Part shown: positions 35,660 through 45,341 of the stretch, in pieces
How positions within the stretch are numbered: position 1 is the first letter of the stretch
Layout of the letters: every line of letters begins with the position of its first letter
NCBI RefSeq assembly: GCF_011751075.1
Contig: NZ_JAALLN010000010.1
Span: forward strand, 83,040 to 147,039
Direction: 5' to 3'
Source: Flavobacterium poyangense
GTDB lineage: Bacteria > Bacteroidota > Bacteroidia > Flavobacteriales > Flavobacteriaceae
DNA length: 64,000 nucleotides
Notes under the pieces: model-generated
The model's input: the letters and a program-made list of their open reading frames with translations, nothing else
Told to the model about the DNA's origin: nothing
Database searches by the model: none
Translations under genes and position numbers: made by a program

Positions 35660-35899
35660 TCATTCCTTTCGAATCAGATAAATTAGGATCTCTTCTTCCA
35701 ATTCTTTGGATAAATTTTCAAATTCCAGTTTATTACGAAAATCTTTCTCGAATTTTTTTCTGTACTTTTCCGCTTTTATTCGGCTCTTGGAATACTCATC
35801 ACAGATTGTTTTAAATTTGTTATCTACCAAATACAAAATCTTAAGCGATTCAATGTATTCGGCAAACTTCGTGTTGTATAATTCACTGGGAAGAGACAT
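35660..35899 (-). CDS. Small charged helical protein
   Basis: 79 aa, highly charged (Lys/Glu) and almost certainly all-helical, with a coiled-coil-like end (KAEKYRKKFEKDF, then ELEEEILIYLIRK). No signal peptide or domain recognised. It converges on the AAA ATPase gene. Codon use looks normal for the region, so it is probably real. Partner or function unknown. Confidence 0.5.
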   Translation of the reverse strand: MSLPSELYNTKFAEYIESLKILYLVDNKFKTICDEYSKSRIKAEKYRKKFEKDFRNKLEFENLSKELEEEILIYLIRKE

Positions 35900-36328
35900 A
35901 TTTCTAATTTTAATAAATTAAACTAAATCAAAAAGTTTAAGAATAAGCAACTCCCGACTGAAATCCTTTTCTACTAATTTCCTGTTGCTTTTGCTACGAT
36001 TATTACAGTCTGTGTATTTTATTCAAAAAGCAACTTCCTTTTTAAAATACCATTCCACAACCTTATCATTTTGATCACTACTAAATTAACAAGAAGTATT
36101 AAACAATAACTTACAAAGAGGTTTCATTCTATAAAATGAAACATGAACAATGCGCATAATGCGATTTTGAAACACATAAAAATTAAAAAAACATTTGCAT
36201 TGAAATTATTTGAATGTTTATTGCAAAAATGTTTCTATCTTGATGTAACAAAATCTCATTGTATTGACTCACTAACAAACTGACCGATAAACTATAAAAA
36301 ACCGAACCTAAAGTAAATCTCAAAATCA
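35900..36328. other. Intergenic region with one hairpin
   Basis: 429 bp between divergent genes. The only structure seen is GTTTCATT-N6-AATGAAAC at 36121-36142, which could be an operator for the downstream AraC gene. No open frame of interest. Confidence 0.5.
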
Positions 36329-37207
36329 ATGACAACAGATATCATCGAATTAAATGACTTTATTGTTTTAATCGAACAATCAAATGCAACAAAAACATTC
36401 GTTCAGAAATGCGAGATAGATGGTGATGCAGTGGGATTCGCCTTTTACGGTTCAGGTAACGTCGAACTGGAAATAAAACACAATAAACAAACCAAATACT
36501 TAACCAACACCACCGGTTTGGCAATTTGCTTTTTTGGAAATCAGAAAGTAGAATTCGCTCATAAAATTGAACCGGATAAACCTTTGCAGTCTATCAGCAT
36601 CTTTACCAAATTAAAAAACCTGCCTAACTTACCGCAAGCCGAAAAAGAAGTTTTTGAAAAGTATCTGCCCGATTTACTTAACCCCCGCGAGCATTTTGTA
36701 AAAGGCCCGTCTTTTTATATGACTTTGGATATGCAACTGGCTGTCCAGAAAATTTTCAATACCAATTATACCGATAATACCCGATTATTATTTTTAAAAA
36801 GTCAGGTCAATGAACTCCTGGCACATTTTTTCGGATTACTCGCTACGGATCAAAAGCAGGCTTTTTCTGAAAAAGACAAAGACAAAATTTTTCAGGCTAA
36901 AGAAATTGTCACACACAACTACTCACAACCACCTTCTATAACCCAACTATCTAAAATGGTTGGACTTAACAGCAATAAATTAAAAAAGAACTTTAAGGAG
37001 CTGTTTGGTGTTCCGGTGTTCAAATATGTTCAGGAAGAACGATTAAACAAAGCTTATGAGCTTTTGCAAAATAAAGAAAAAACGGTTCAGGAAGCTGCCT
37101 GGGAAGTTGGTTACGAAAGCATTAGTTCTTTCTCAAATGCCTTTTATAAAAAATTTGCAACCCGTCCGAATGAGGTAAAACAAAAGTACTTTTCAAACAA
37201 ATTATAA
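36329..37207 (+). CDS. AraC-family transcriptional regulator
   Basis: 292 aa. The C-terminal AraC domain has two helix-turn-helix motifs (about 192-290): PPSITQLSKMVGLNSNKLKK and VQEAAWEVGYESISSFSNAF, then FATRPNEVKQKYF. The N-terminal 180 residues have no recognised sensor fold. It lies 71 bp before an NmrA-like oxidoreductase gene and a DUF5367 gene on the same strand, the likely targets. Confidence 0.88.
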   Translation: MTTDIIELNDFIVLIEQSNATKTFVQKCEIDGDAVGFAFYGSGNVELEIKHNKQTKYLTNTTGLAICFFGNQKVEFAHKIEPDKPLQSISIFTKLKNLPNLPQAEKEVFEKYLPDLLNPREHFVKGPSFYMTLDMQLAVQKIFNTNYTDNTRLLFLKSQVNELLAHFFGLLATDQKQAFSEKDKDKIFQAKEIVTHNYSQPPSITQLSKMVGLNSNKLKKNFKELFGVPVFKYVQEERLNKAYELLQNKEKTVQEAAWEVGYESISSFSNAFYKKFATRPNEVKQKYFSNKL

Positions 37208-37278
37208 TTCTTTTGCAACAAATGATTTAATCCTAAACCGGGCACCTTTGTATCAGTAATCACTTAAAAATTATTGAT

Positions 37279-38115
37279 ATGAGCAAAAAGAAAATTTTAG
37301 TACTTGGTGCTAACGGAAAAACAGGAAAAAGAGTTGTGAAGCGTTTACAGCAGATAAGCGATATAGAAATCGGCATAGGTTCCCGCACCGCCGAACACCC
37401 CTTTGACTGGGAGAATCCCGAAACTTGGTCTGCCGTTATTAAAGGCACGCATACTGTTTACATCACTTTTCAACCCGATTTGGCTGTTCCAACCGCAGCA
37501 GCAATCATTTCACAATTTACAAGTCTTGCGAACGAGCTTGGAGTTCAGAAAATGGTTCTATTATCCGGAAGAGGTGAAAAAGAAGCACAGGTTTGTGAAG
37601 AAATAGTAAAATCCACTGCCAAATACTGGACTATTGTAAGAGCAAGCTGGTTCAATCAGAATTTTAGTGAAAGCTTCTTTTTAGAGCCTATTTTAGCCGG
37701 TTTTGTAGCATTACCCAGAGCAGAGGCCCTGGAACCTTTTACAGACGCTGACGATATCGCTGACGTGGTTACAGCCTGTCTTCTAAATGACAAACACAAC
37801 GGTCAAACCTATGAACTTACCGGACCGAGATTACTAACCTTCCCCGAAGCAGTTAAAGAAATCGCCAAGGCAGCAAACAGAGAAATACAATTTCAGCCTT
37901 TAACACTCGAAGAATACAAACAAATGTTGCAGGAATATCAAGTTCCGGAAGATCACATCTGGCTGATTAATTATCTTTTTGAACAAGTATTGGACGGCAG
38001 AAACTCCAGCATTACAAACGACATAGAAAAAGTGCTTCACCGTAAAGCCACTGATTTTAGCACTTACGCGGAAGAGATTGCAAAAAGCGGAATTTGGAAT
38101 GCAGTACAAGTCTAA
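37279..38115 (+). CDS. NmrA-like NAD(P)H-binding protein
   Basis: 278 aa. The N-terminus VLGANGKTGKRVVKRL is a Rossmann GxxGxxG nucleotide-binding loop. WTIVRASWFNQNF and YELTGPRLLTFPEAV are typical of the NmrA/SDR_a5 group related to ergot alkaloid biosynthesis proteins and quinone oxidoreductase 2. Such proteins sense NADP or reduce quinones. A YxxxK catalytic pair is not clear, so an enzymatic role is uncertain. Downstream of the AraC regulator that probably controls it. Confidence 0.85.
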   Translation: MSKKKILVLGANGKTGKRVVKRLQQISDIEIGIGSRTAEHPFDWENPETWSAVIKGTHTVYITFQPDLAVPTAAAIISQFTSLANELGVQKMVLLSGRGEKEAQVCEEIVKSTAKYWTIVRASWFNQNFSESFFLEPILAGFVALPRAEALEPFTDADDIADVVTACLLNDKHNGQTYELTGPRLLTFPEAVKEIAKAANREIQFQPLTLEEYKQMLQEYQVPEDHIWLINYLFEQVLDGRNSSITNDIEKVLHRKATDFSTYAEEIAKSGIWNAVQV

Positions 38116-38125
38116 AAACACAATC

Positions 38126-38521
38126 ATGAATTATTATAAAATTCTGGTTCCCGGTATTTTTGTATGGATTTGTGTGAGTCTTTCTTTTGCTCTTTTAGAA
38201 TTAATTCCCATATTAAAAAATCACTTTAATATACAAGCTTTAATAGTCATGATACTGATTGTTTTATATGCTTTTACAGGATCTTTTTTTTACTATAAAA
38301 ACGGTTCTAAAACGAATGGTTTACTTCTTGGTTTGACTATGTCGTTTACAGCTTTGTTGCTAGATGTTTTAATAACCGTTCCTTTTGTCGAAATTCCAAA
38401 CGGAAGAACCTACGAAAGTTTTTTTTCAAGTCCGTTTCTTTGGCTATTGGTCTTCTTAAATTCGGCTACTGTTTATTGTTATTGGAAGGTAAAAATTCAA
38501 CCGAAAAAACACTTTTTTTAA
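38126..38521 (+). CDS. DUF5367 membrane protein
   Basis: 131 aa from ATG 38126; an upstream in-frame TTG lies inside the preceding gene. Four hydrophobic helices cover about 5-25, 37-56, 66-88 and 105-122. This is the DUF5367 layout, with LITVPFVEIPNGRTYESFF between helices 3 and 4. Function unknown. It starts 10 bp after the NmrA-like gene, so it belongs to that unit, which ends at a terminator 25 bp later. Confidence 0.75.
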   Translation: MNYYKILVPGIFVWICVSLSFALLELIPILKNHFNIQALIVMILIVLYAFTGSFFYYKNGSKTNGLLLGLTMSFTALLLDVLITVPFVEIPNGRTYESFFSSPFLWLLVFLNSATVYCYWKVKIQPKKHFF

Positions 38522-38545
38522 CAACAATTTTAATGACAAAATGGC

Positions 38546-38578
38546 AAAAACTCCAGTTTTATTGAATTGGAGTTTTTT
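38546..38578 (+). terminator. Rho-independent terminator
   Basis: AAAAACTCCA and TTGGAGTTTTTT around an 11-base loop, downstream of the DUF5367 gene. The remaining sequence to 38837 is AT-rich with no recognised feature. Confidence 0.75.
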
Positions 38579-38837
38579 GCATAAATTAATAAATAATATA
38601 TTTAAATAACAAGCAATAAATAACTGATTAACAATACACTTAAATCAATTCCTACAAAATTAAATTTCGCAAAAAAAACAGCATTTTTCTTCTAAAAAAC
38701 CAACTGTTTGTTTCAAAACAATTAAGGCGTTAAACTTTTAGTTGCCTGAGCAAAAATTTCTTCCAAATCTTACCCAATTTCAACCAATGTTTCTCAAAAA
38801 AAATTAAATTTGAGCCCTTAATTCATTCCTTAATTTT

Positions 38838-41186
38838 ATGATTCAAAAAAGAAACTTCACCCGTTTTCTAAGTCTATTGACGGTACTGTTTTTTGCAACA
38901 CTCACCTACTCGCAAACTACTGCTAAAAAAACAGAAAGCCGCTCTAAATTATTTGAAGAAACTGCAACCGACAGTGATTATCTAATGGCTATTGAAAAAG
39001 CCAGTGCGGTTATGGAAACGGCATACAACGATGCTGATTTTGACGCAGCCAGCCATCATCTTTTTGGAGATATCAAAGGAACCCAAAGCAAACTGGATTT
39101 AATCTTAGAAAGCCTTAAAGACGCAAATCCAAATGTTCGCAACCAACAAATGTATCGTGTTGTTTTAATAGAAATCCAACAACAATTGGACGAACAAAAT
39201 AATGCCATCAACTTACGCAATAAAAATCTTGAAAAAATTAAAGAACGCTTTATCGAATTACGCAAAGACAAAGCATTAACAAGCCTTTTAAAAGACACAA
39301 TCCGTCGCAAGAATTTTAAAAATGAATTTGCCAATCTTAGAAAAAAGTATAAGAATACAGACAGCCTAATGACTAAAAATCAAGGCATTTTAAATACTTA
39401 CAAAAGGCTAACGGTACAAAGAAAAATTGCCGTTTCTAACGCACTGATTGCTGTAGAAAACAAACTTGAAAAAACAGGAATCAGCATACTCAAAAAAGAA
39501 TATCCATTTTTATGGAACGCAACTGACTCTGTACCCAGAAAGAAAGTAGCACAGACCATCAAATCAAAAATAATCGTAGAAGAACATGTCGCAATCTACT
39601 ATCTGAGCTATTGTGCCGGCGGGTTACTTACCCTAACTTTTTTCATTGGACTACTGGGTTGGCATATCTCTCGTAATTTAAAATACTTAAAAAGTAATGG
39701 TCACGCAGAAAACCTGACTTTGTTTAATTTCAAATACCTCAACAGAGGTGTTGTAATTCCTGTAGCCGTAATCGGTCTTAACATTGCCGTAGTGAGCAAT
39801 CTGTATGCCCCGGCTTTGTTTATAGAAATACTACAGCTTATTTTACTCGGAATTCTTACTATACTCTTTAAAAACAAGTGGTCAACAAACGCGATGAGAA
39901 ACTGGACATTTCTTTTAGGCCTGTTCTTCGCCCTTTGTTTCTTGGATTTATTTATCAGCGTTGGCTTATTGCAACGTTGTTGCTTTATTATAATTAACTT
40001 GTGTGGAATCCGTTATGGACTTGTTCAGATCAAAAGTGTAAAAGACGAATTGTATATCAAAGGGTTCTTTAAATGGGCCAGTATTCTTTTTATCGGATTT
40101 AATGGCTTATCTATTCTCTATACTGTTTTCGGACGTGTTTCGCTTTCTAATATGTTAAGTTTGACCGCTTTTATCTCGCTTACTCAAATTATTGCCCTGA
40201 GTGTACTTCTGAAAATAATCTTGGAAATTATTATTCTGCAAATCTACACCACAAGGGTCAAACGCGGAATTGAAAAGATTTTCGACCACGAAAGTTTATC
40301 AGACACCTTAAAAAAACCATTTATTCTAATTATCAGTTATATGTGGCTGCTTGTTATTGCCTCTAATCTGAACATCTGGGAATCACTTCGGACTTCTTTC
40401 GGATCTCTGCTTAGCCATCCTAATACAATCGGCAGCATTACTTTTACATTAGGAAACATTTTATTATTTTTTATTATCATCTGGATAGCACATCTATTGC
40501 AGAAATATGTCGCTTACTTTTTTGGAGAAATTGATGATGAAAACGAAGAAAACATCAACAAAAGACAACATTCCAGATTACTTATTACACGTCTTGTTGT
40601 TTTAATTGTCGGATATCTACTGGCAGTTGCTGCTTCCGGAATGCCTTTAGACAAACTAAGCATACTCTTAGGTGCTTTAGGTGTAGGTGTCGGACTTGGA
40701 TTGCAAAACATCGTCAGTAACTTTGTTTCTGGTATTATTCTAATTTTCGATAAGCCCATACAGATTGGAGATGTAGTTGATATTAGCTCTGAGTCAGGCC
40801 GTGTAAAATCTATGGGATTACGTACCACTAAAATCAATGCCGCAAATGGTGCCGAAATCATTATCCCAAATGGAAATCTATTATCCCAAAACATCACCAA
40901 TTGGACGTACACGGACAATTTTAAGTTAGTTGAGGTTTGTATCGAGATTACAGGAGATAGTTCACCAGAAGCTCTTAATATCATCATAAATGAATCTTTG
41001 AAAGACATTCCATCAGTAAACGAAACAAAACCTTCACAAATTTATTACACCTCCATTTCTGAAGGAAAATTTAAAATCCTGATTAAATTCTGGTGCAGCA
41101 TTTACAAAACGGAAGAAACCGTTAGCAATGCCCGTCAGATATTGTTTAATAACTTTAAAGCAAAAGGCCTGACATTTTCAGCCTAA
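38838..41186 (+). CDS. Large MscS-family mechanosensitive channel
   Basis: 782 aa. A signal peptide (to about residue 27) leads into a periplasmic coiled-coil-rich domain (to about 250), followed by around ten TM helices. The MscS core is at about 580-775: LSILLGALGVGVGLGLQNIV is the pore helix TM3, followed by FDKPIQIGDVVDI of the beta domain. The layout resembles MscK/MscM-type channels that open under membrane tension and release solutes in osmotic downshock. Single gene with its own terminator. Confidence 0.9.
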   Translation: MIQKRNFTRFLSLLTVLFFATLTYSQTTAKKTESRSKLFEETATDSDYLMAIEKASAVMETAYNDADFDAASHHLFGDIKGTQSKLDLILESLKDANPNVRNQQMYRVVLIEIQQQLDEQNNAINLRNKNLEKIKERFIELRKDKALTSLLKDTIRRKNFKNEFANLRKKYKNTDSLMTKNQGILNTYKRLTVQRKIAVSNALIAVENKLEKTGISILKKEYPFLWNATDSVPRKKVAQTIKSKIIVEEHVAIYYLSYCAGGLLTLTFFIGLLGWHISRNLKYLKSNGHAENLTLFNFKYLNRGVVIPVAVIGLNIAVVSNLYAPALFIEILQLILLGILTILFKNKWSTNAMRNWTFLLGLFFALCFLDLFISVGLLQRCCFIIINLCGIRYGLVQIKSVKDELYIKGFFKWASILFIGFNGLSILYTVFGRVSLSNMLSLTAFISLTQIIALSVLLKIILEIIILQIYTTRVKRGIEKIFDHESLSDTLKKPFILIISYMWLLVIASNLNIWESLRTSFGSLLSHPNTIGSITFTLGNILLFFIIIWIAHLLQKYVAYFFGEIDDENEENINKRQHSRLLITRLVVLIVGYLLAVAASGMPLDKLSILLGALGVGVGLGLQNIVSNFVSGIILIFDKPIQIGDVVDISSESGRVKSMGLRTTKINAANGAEIIIPNGNLLSQNITNWTYTDNFKLVEVCIEITGDSSPEALNIIINESLKDIPSVNETKPSQIYYTSISEGKFKILIKFWCSIYKTEETVSNARQILFNNFKAKGLTFSA

Positions 41187-41209
41187 AAAAACAGTTTTAC
41201 TTAAAAAAC

Positions 41210-41240
41210 CAAAAGCCGTCAAAAAAATTGACGGCTTTTA
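41210..41240 (+). terminator. Rho-independent terminator
   Basis: AAAAGCCGTCAA and TTGACGGCTTTTA form the stem, 24 bp after the channel gene. Confidence 0.85.
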
Positions 41241-41295
41241 TTTTATAAAACACTAACTTTAAACATTTACGATTACAAACCTGCACACTAAATTA

Positions 41296-41513
41296 AAGCA
41301 ACGATAGCACAGATTTGCAACCCGCAAAGTTTTATTTTATGAAATACTGCTTTAAACTTTTACGATTATAAACCCACACACTAAATTAACGCAACGATAG
41401 CGCAGATTTGCAATCTGTGCCCGCAAAGATAATCAACATAGAATCTTACTGTATTTCAAACTGAACATTAAAATAGACAACAATAGCGCAGATTTACAAT
41501 CTGTGCCCGCAAA
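41296..41513 (-). repeat. REP-like repeats, left flank of RAYT (three units)
   Basis: Three units at about 41296, 41390 and 41478 carry GCAACGATAGCGCAGATTTG and CAATCTGTGCCCGCAAAG or close variants, spaced about 90 bp. Each contains a hairpin GCGCAGATT-TGC-AATCTGTGC. They are the reverse complement of the units in the right-hand array at 42181, so the transposase gene sits between inverted repeat sets. Confidence 0.9.
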
Positions 41514-41553
41514 GATAATCCACATAGAATCTTAATGTACTTCAAACTGAACA

Positions 41554-42108
41554 TTAAAATAAATCCAGTACAATTACCTCCAAATCATTTTCCAAGCCTG
41601 CATAATTTCTTGCCGAACTAAAATAATAGTCCTCTGCTAAAGCAACTATTTTATCTTTTACAGGATTATTATGAATGTAATTTATTTTCTGTTTAATAAA
41701 CGCATTACTGTAAATATGTTCAGCATGGTAACCATTTTGCCAAACTTTATAAAAATGCTTATTTTTCAAGTGTTCACATGACTCTTTAAAATATTTCAAC
41801 AACCATTCTCTCCTACTTTCCGATTCCTCAATTATATTCTGAATTATTCTTTTGGAGGTGAATTTTTTAAAATCTCTCATAATATCAGATACTATAAAAC
41901 CATTCGTTCCTTTACAAAATAAATGAATATGGCTACTCATTATACAATATGCATAAATTTCCAAACCTTTATTTTTTTGACAGTATTCCAAAGCACGAAT
42001 GATCGTATTTTTGTGATTTAGTCTTGTAAAGAGATCTATCCAACCTACAACAGTTATAGTGATAAAATAGGCATCTTCGGTTGTTGTAGCTTTATACTTT
42101 GTTGACAT
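41554..42108 (-). CDS. REP-associated tyrosine transposase (RAYT)
   Basis: 184 aa, Y1_Tnp/IS200-like HUH fold. The HUH motif is S-S-H60-I-H62-L, preceded by LEIYAYCIM. The C-terminal part has VWQNGYHAEHIYS and INYIHNNPVKDKIV, both typical of RAYT proteins, whose tyrosine nicks ssDNA at REP hairpins. It differs from true IS200 transposases by its flanking REP-like repeats and lack of IS ends. The gene lies between two sets of hairpin repeats in opposite orientation, the classical REPtron arrangement. Confidence 0.9.
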   Translation of the reverse strand: MSTKYKATTTEDAYFITITVVGWIDLFTRLNHKNTIIRALEYCQKNKGLEIYAYCIMSSHIHLFCKGTNGFIVSDIMRDFKKFTSKRIIQNIIEESESRREWLLKYFKESCEHLKNKHFYKVWQNGYHAEHIYSNAFIKQKINYIHNNPVKDKIVALAEDYYFSSARNYAGLENDLEVIVLDLF

Positions 42109-42180
42109 TTTTTTCTATACTATTTACTACAGCTTTAACACTCTGTTTTTCTTTAATACTCTTAGCTTTATCTCCTTTAC

Positions 42181-42770
42181 TTTGCGGGCACAGATTGCAA
42201 ATCTTCGCTATCGTTGCGTTATTGTTATTTCTTATATATTACTTTGCCAACTTTGCTTTGCGGGCACAGATTGCAAATCTGCAATATCGTTGTGTTATTG
42301 TTGTTTCTTATACATTACTTTGCCTACTTTGCTTTGCGGGCACAGATTGCTTGCAAATCTGCGCTATCGTTGCGTTATTGTTATTTCTTATATATTACTT
42401 TGCCTACTTTGCTTTGCGGGCACAGATTGCTTGCAAATCTGCGCTATCGTTGCGTTATTGTTGTTTCTTATATATTACTTTGCCTACTTTGCTTTGCGGG
42501 CACAGATTGCAAATCTGCGCTATCGTTGCGTTATTGTTGTTTCTTATATATTACTTTGCCTACCTTTGCGGGCACAGATTGCAAATCTGCGCTATCGTTG
42601 TGTTATTGTTGTTTCTTATATATTACTTTGCCTACTTTACTTTGCGGGCACAGATTGCAAATCTGCGCTATCGTTGCGCTATCGTTGCGTTATTGTTGTT
42701 TCTTATACATTACTTTGCCTACTTTGCTTTGCGGGCACAGATTGCAAATCTGCAATATCGTTCTGTATAG
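42181..42770 (+). repeat. Tandem REP-like array, right flank of RAYT (eight units of about 76 bp)
   Basis: TTTGCGGGCACAGATTGC begins at 42181, 42257, 42333, 42413, 42493, 42565, 42641 and 42728, so periods are 76, 76, 80, 80, 72, 76 and 87. Each unit has a hairpin around CAGATTGCAAATCTG, then CGCTATCGTTGCG and a constant AT-rich spacer. Differences are 4-bp and 11-bp insertions or deletions of local duplicates. Open frames over the array in all three forward frames result from the repetition and are not genes. Confidence 0.95.
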
Positions 42771-42780
42771 ATAAATCAAG

Positions 42781-43563
42781 CTAATAAACACTTTTCGCTG
42801 TTTTTTCTTGTAACCATGACCTCTCAAAAGCCTGATTATTTTCCGGAAAAACAACTAGCAAACCTGGTTTCTCATCAATTCTTACCTTGATTTTAACAGC
42901 AGAATTAAACTTTCCGGACATAAAATGACCTCCAAACTTTCTGTCTTTTGATAAAAAATGAAAATGAAAGGGCGATAAATTTACGGTGGACATATATGCA
43001 GGTGTATAAAAACCAACCAATGTACCGATAACGTTTTGCTTCTCAAAAAGAGGTCTGGTCTTCATAAGCTCTACTAAACCGGTTGTTTCATTCTCCTTAA
43101 CTCTATTTGCTGACCCAACTTTCATAGATTCAAATTCACATTCAATCTGAACGGCATAAGACTTGTTTTCTGAAGGCAAATTTTTTACTATTTCTTTTTG
43201 CATCTCCTCAAAATCACTTATTCCGACAAGCTCATAAACCTTATCTGCTTTAAAAAAAGTAACTGCGGCAAAAGGTGTTTTTAGTTTTGATTCTGCTATT
43301 GATACCTTCCCGTCTCCTGTTATTTGATAAAAAATTCCGTTTAAAACAATCATTTCGCCATCTAAATAATTGTAGGTTCCCAAACCAAAATCTCCTTTAG
43401 TCCGAAGCACAGCAATGTTTAGGTCGCCCGTATACACTCCATTACGTAAGGCATCAAGAACTGAATAATGAAAAATAGGTTTTTCGTTTATATTTTGACT
43501 TTTTGCAGAAAAACCTGTTATAAACATTAAAGCCAGAATCATAATTAATTTGATTTTTTTCAT
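42781..43563 (-). CDS. Exported alpha-acetolactate decarboxylase
   Basis: 260 aa. The first 22 residues are a Sec signal (FSAKSQ), so unlike the classical cytoplasmic BudA this one is exported. YLDGEM, GTLVGFYTPAYM and the zinc ligand pattern H200-x-H202-x10-H213 match the family. The reaction turns 2-acetolactate into (R)-acetoin and CO2. No acetolactate synthase or acetoin genes lie nearby. Its 3' end is 10 bp from the REP array. Confidence 0.88.
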   Translation of the reverse strand: MKKIKLIMILALMFITGFSAKSQNINEKPIFHYSVLDALRNGVYTGDLNIAVLRTKGDFGLGTYNYLDGEMIVLNGIFYQITGDGKVSIAESKLKTPFAAVTFFKADKVYELVGISDFEEMQKEIVKNLPSENKSYAVQIECEFESMKVGSANRVKENETTGLVELMKTRPLFEKQNVIGTLVGFYTPAYMSTVNLSPFHFHFLSKDRKFGGHFMSGKFNSAVKIKVRIDEKPGLLVVFPENNQAFERSWLQEKTAKSVY

Positions 43564-43901
43564 AGTGTTTACATAGTATAAATTAGCATTTCAATTAATA
43601 AATAAAACAAGGAATCACTTTAAAAATCAAGTCATATTGCATTATTATAAAAGTTCATTATAATTATAATGTAATCCTTGAAAGTAGTCAAACTAGCCAG
43701 GAGTTAGTGTTTTTTTTTATTACACCTCATTCAAATATATTAATTTTCTCACTTATTTACTTTCATATATAACAATAAACTGATTATCAATTGATACTCG
43801 TTTAAAAAAAAATCAAAATTGTAAATTAGTAAAACCTTAGCTGTAGTTTATGACAAGATCGTCGTACTTTTAATACAGAATAAAAACCTAATAAAATCAT
43901 T
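43564..43901. other. Divergent intergenic region
   Basis: 338 AT-rich bp between the decarboxylase and thiolase genes. No TAnnTTTG with good spacing, no hairpin and no small gene could be defended. Confidence 0.5.
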
Positions 43902-45182
43902 ATGGAAAATCAGAATACAATTAGAAAAGTAGCTATTGTTGGATATAACAGAATTCCGTTTGCCAGAGCTAATACTTTTTATTCGGATGTAAGTAATTTA
44001 CAAATGATGACTGCTACACTTGATGGTCTTATTGAGAAATACAAACTGCAAGGTCAATTACTTGGAGAGGTGGTCGGTGGCGCCGTAATCAAACATACCG
44101 CAGACAATAATTTAATACGTGAATGCGTGATGAAAACCGCTCTAGATCCTGCAACACCTGCCTGCGATTTACAGCAAGCCTGCGATACCGGAATTGAAAG
44201 CGCCATTTATATTGCCAACAAAATTGCACTTGGACAAATAGAATCCGGAATTGCCTGTGGTGTTGATTCTATCAGCGATATCCCTATTGCGGTGAGCGAA
44301 AAACTGAGAAAAATACTGCTCCAGGCAAGAAAAGCAAAATCATTAGGTGAAAAAATCAAGTTGTTTTTGAAGATCCGTCCAAAGGATTTGACTCCCCTAG
44401 TTCCCAAAAACGAAGAATCACAAACTGGCCTTTCTATGGGTGGGCATACTGAGATTACTGCTAAATATTACCAAATCACGAGAGAAGATCAGGATAAACT
44501 GGCCTTAAAAAGTCATCTTAATATGGCAAAAGCTTACGAAGAAGGCTTTTTTACCGATATGATTAGTCCGTTTAATGGACTTGACACAGACAATAACCTG
44601 AGAAAAGACAGCACGCTGGAAAAACTTGCAAAATTAGCCCCTGCTTTTGATAAAATCAACGGCACACTTACAGCAGGTAATTCTACTCCACTCACAGATG
44701 GTGCCTCAAGCATACTCTTAGCAAGTGAAGAATGGGCAAAAGAACACGGATTACCCATTCTGGCCTATATCACCCATGCAGAAGTCGCTGCAATTGAATA
44801 TGTGCAGAACCAACAGAATCTATTGTTAGCTCCATTGTTTGCTGCATCAAGAATGCTCGAGAAAGCCGGTCTTACTTTGCAGGATTTTGATTATTATGAA
44901 ATTCATGAAGCTTTTGCGGCACAAGTTCTGGCCACACTTAAAATTTGGGAAAGCCCTGAACTTAGCAAAGAAATTGGTCTTAAAAAACATCTTGGTGCCA
45001 TAGACCGAAACAAACTGAATGTAAAAGGAAGTAGTCTGGCAGCCGCTCACCCCTTTGCAGCCACTGGCGGAAGAATAATTGCAGTGATGGCCAAATTACT
45101 AAACGAAAAAGGCTCCGGAAGAGGTTTCATTTCTATTTGTGCGGCAGGCGGACAAGGAATTACAATGATCATTGAGAAATAA
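43902..45182 (+). CDS. Thiolase, acetyl-CoA C-acyltransferase (FadI-like)
   Basis: 426 aa, closer to FadI (about 430) than to biosynthetic thiolases (about 390). The acylated Cys94 lies in QQAC94-DTGIESA, the second half has YYEIHEAFAAQ (catalytic His), NVKGSSLAAAHPFAATGGR and SICAAGGQG with the second catalytic Cys. The enzyme cleaves 3-ketoacyl-CoA in fatty-acid beta-oxidation. No FadJ partner is adjacent, and the gene is alone. The substrate range is inferred from length and family. Confidence 0.88.
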   Translation: MENQNTIRKVAIVGYNRIPFARANTFYSDVSNLQMMTATLDGLIEKYKLQGQLLGEVVGGAVIKHTADNNLIRECVMKTALDPATPACDLQQACDTGIESAIYIANKIALGQIESGIACGVDSISDIPIAVSEKLRKILLQARKAKSLGEKIKLFLKIRPKDLTPLVPKNEESQTGLSMGGHTEITAKYYQITREDQDKLALKSHLNMAKAYEEGFFTDMISPFNGLDTDNNLRKDSTLEKLAKLAPAFDKINGTLTAGNSTPLTDGASSILLASEEWAKEHGLPILAYITHAEVAAIEYVQNQQNLLLAPLFAASRMLEKAGLTLQDFDYYEIHEAFAAQVLATLKIWESPELSKEIGLKKHLGAIDRNKLNVKGSSLAAAHPFAATGGRIIAVMAKLLNEKGSGRGFISICAAGGQGITMIIEK

Positions 45183-45341
45183 AAAAAATAGAAATTCATT
45201 AATATTCTAAACATACTAAGTGTTCAATAAACTAAAGTGTCCTTGTCATAAACTTTGTGGAAGTATGTAATAAACGTAACTCAAAAAGCTTCGAAGCGCA
45301 AAGATTTGGCTAAAGCCTTTTTTTTATCCTCTTTCTCTATA

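Noticed and set aside
40514..41008. 164-codon frame antisense to the MscS domain
   Set aside because: Lies fully inside the conserved channel core; composition is that of a shadow frame.
42181..42770. Possible CRISPR array
   Set aside because: Both the hairpin and the spacer between units are conserved; there are no unique spacers and no cas genes.
42099..42784. Three long overlapping forward open frames (about 186-223 codons)
   Set aside because: They run over the 76-bp tandem array in all three frames. The period is not a multiple of three, so each frame cycles through the same translated units.
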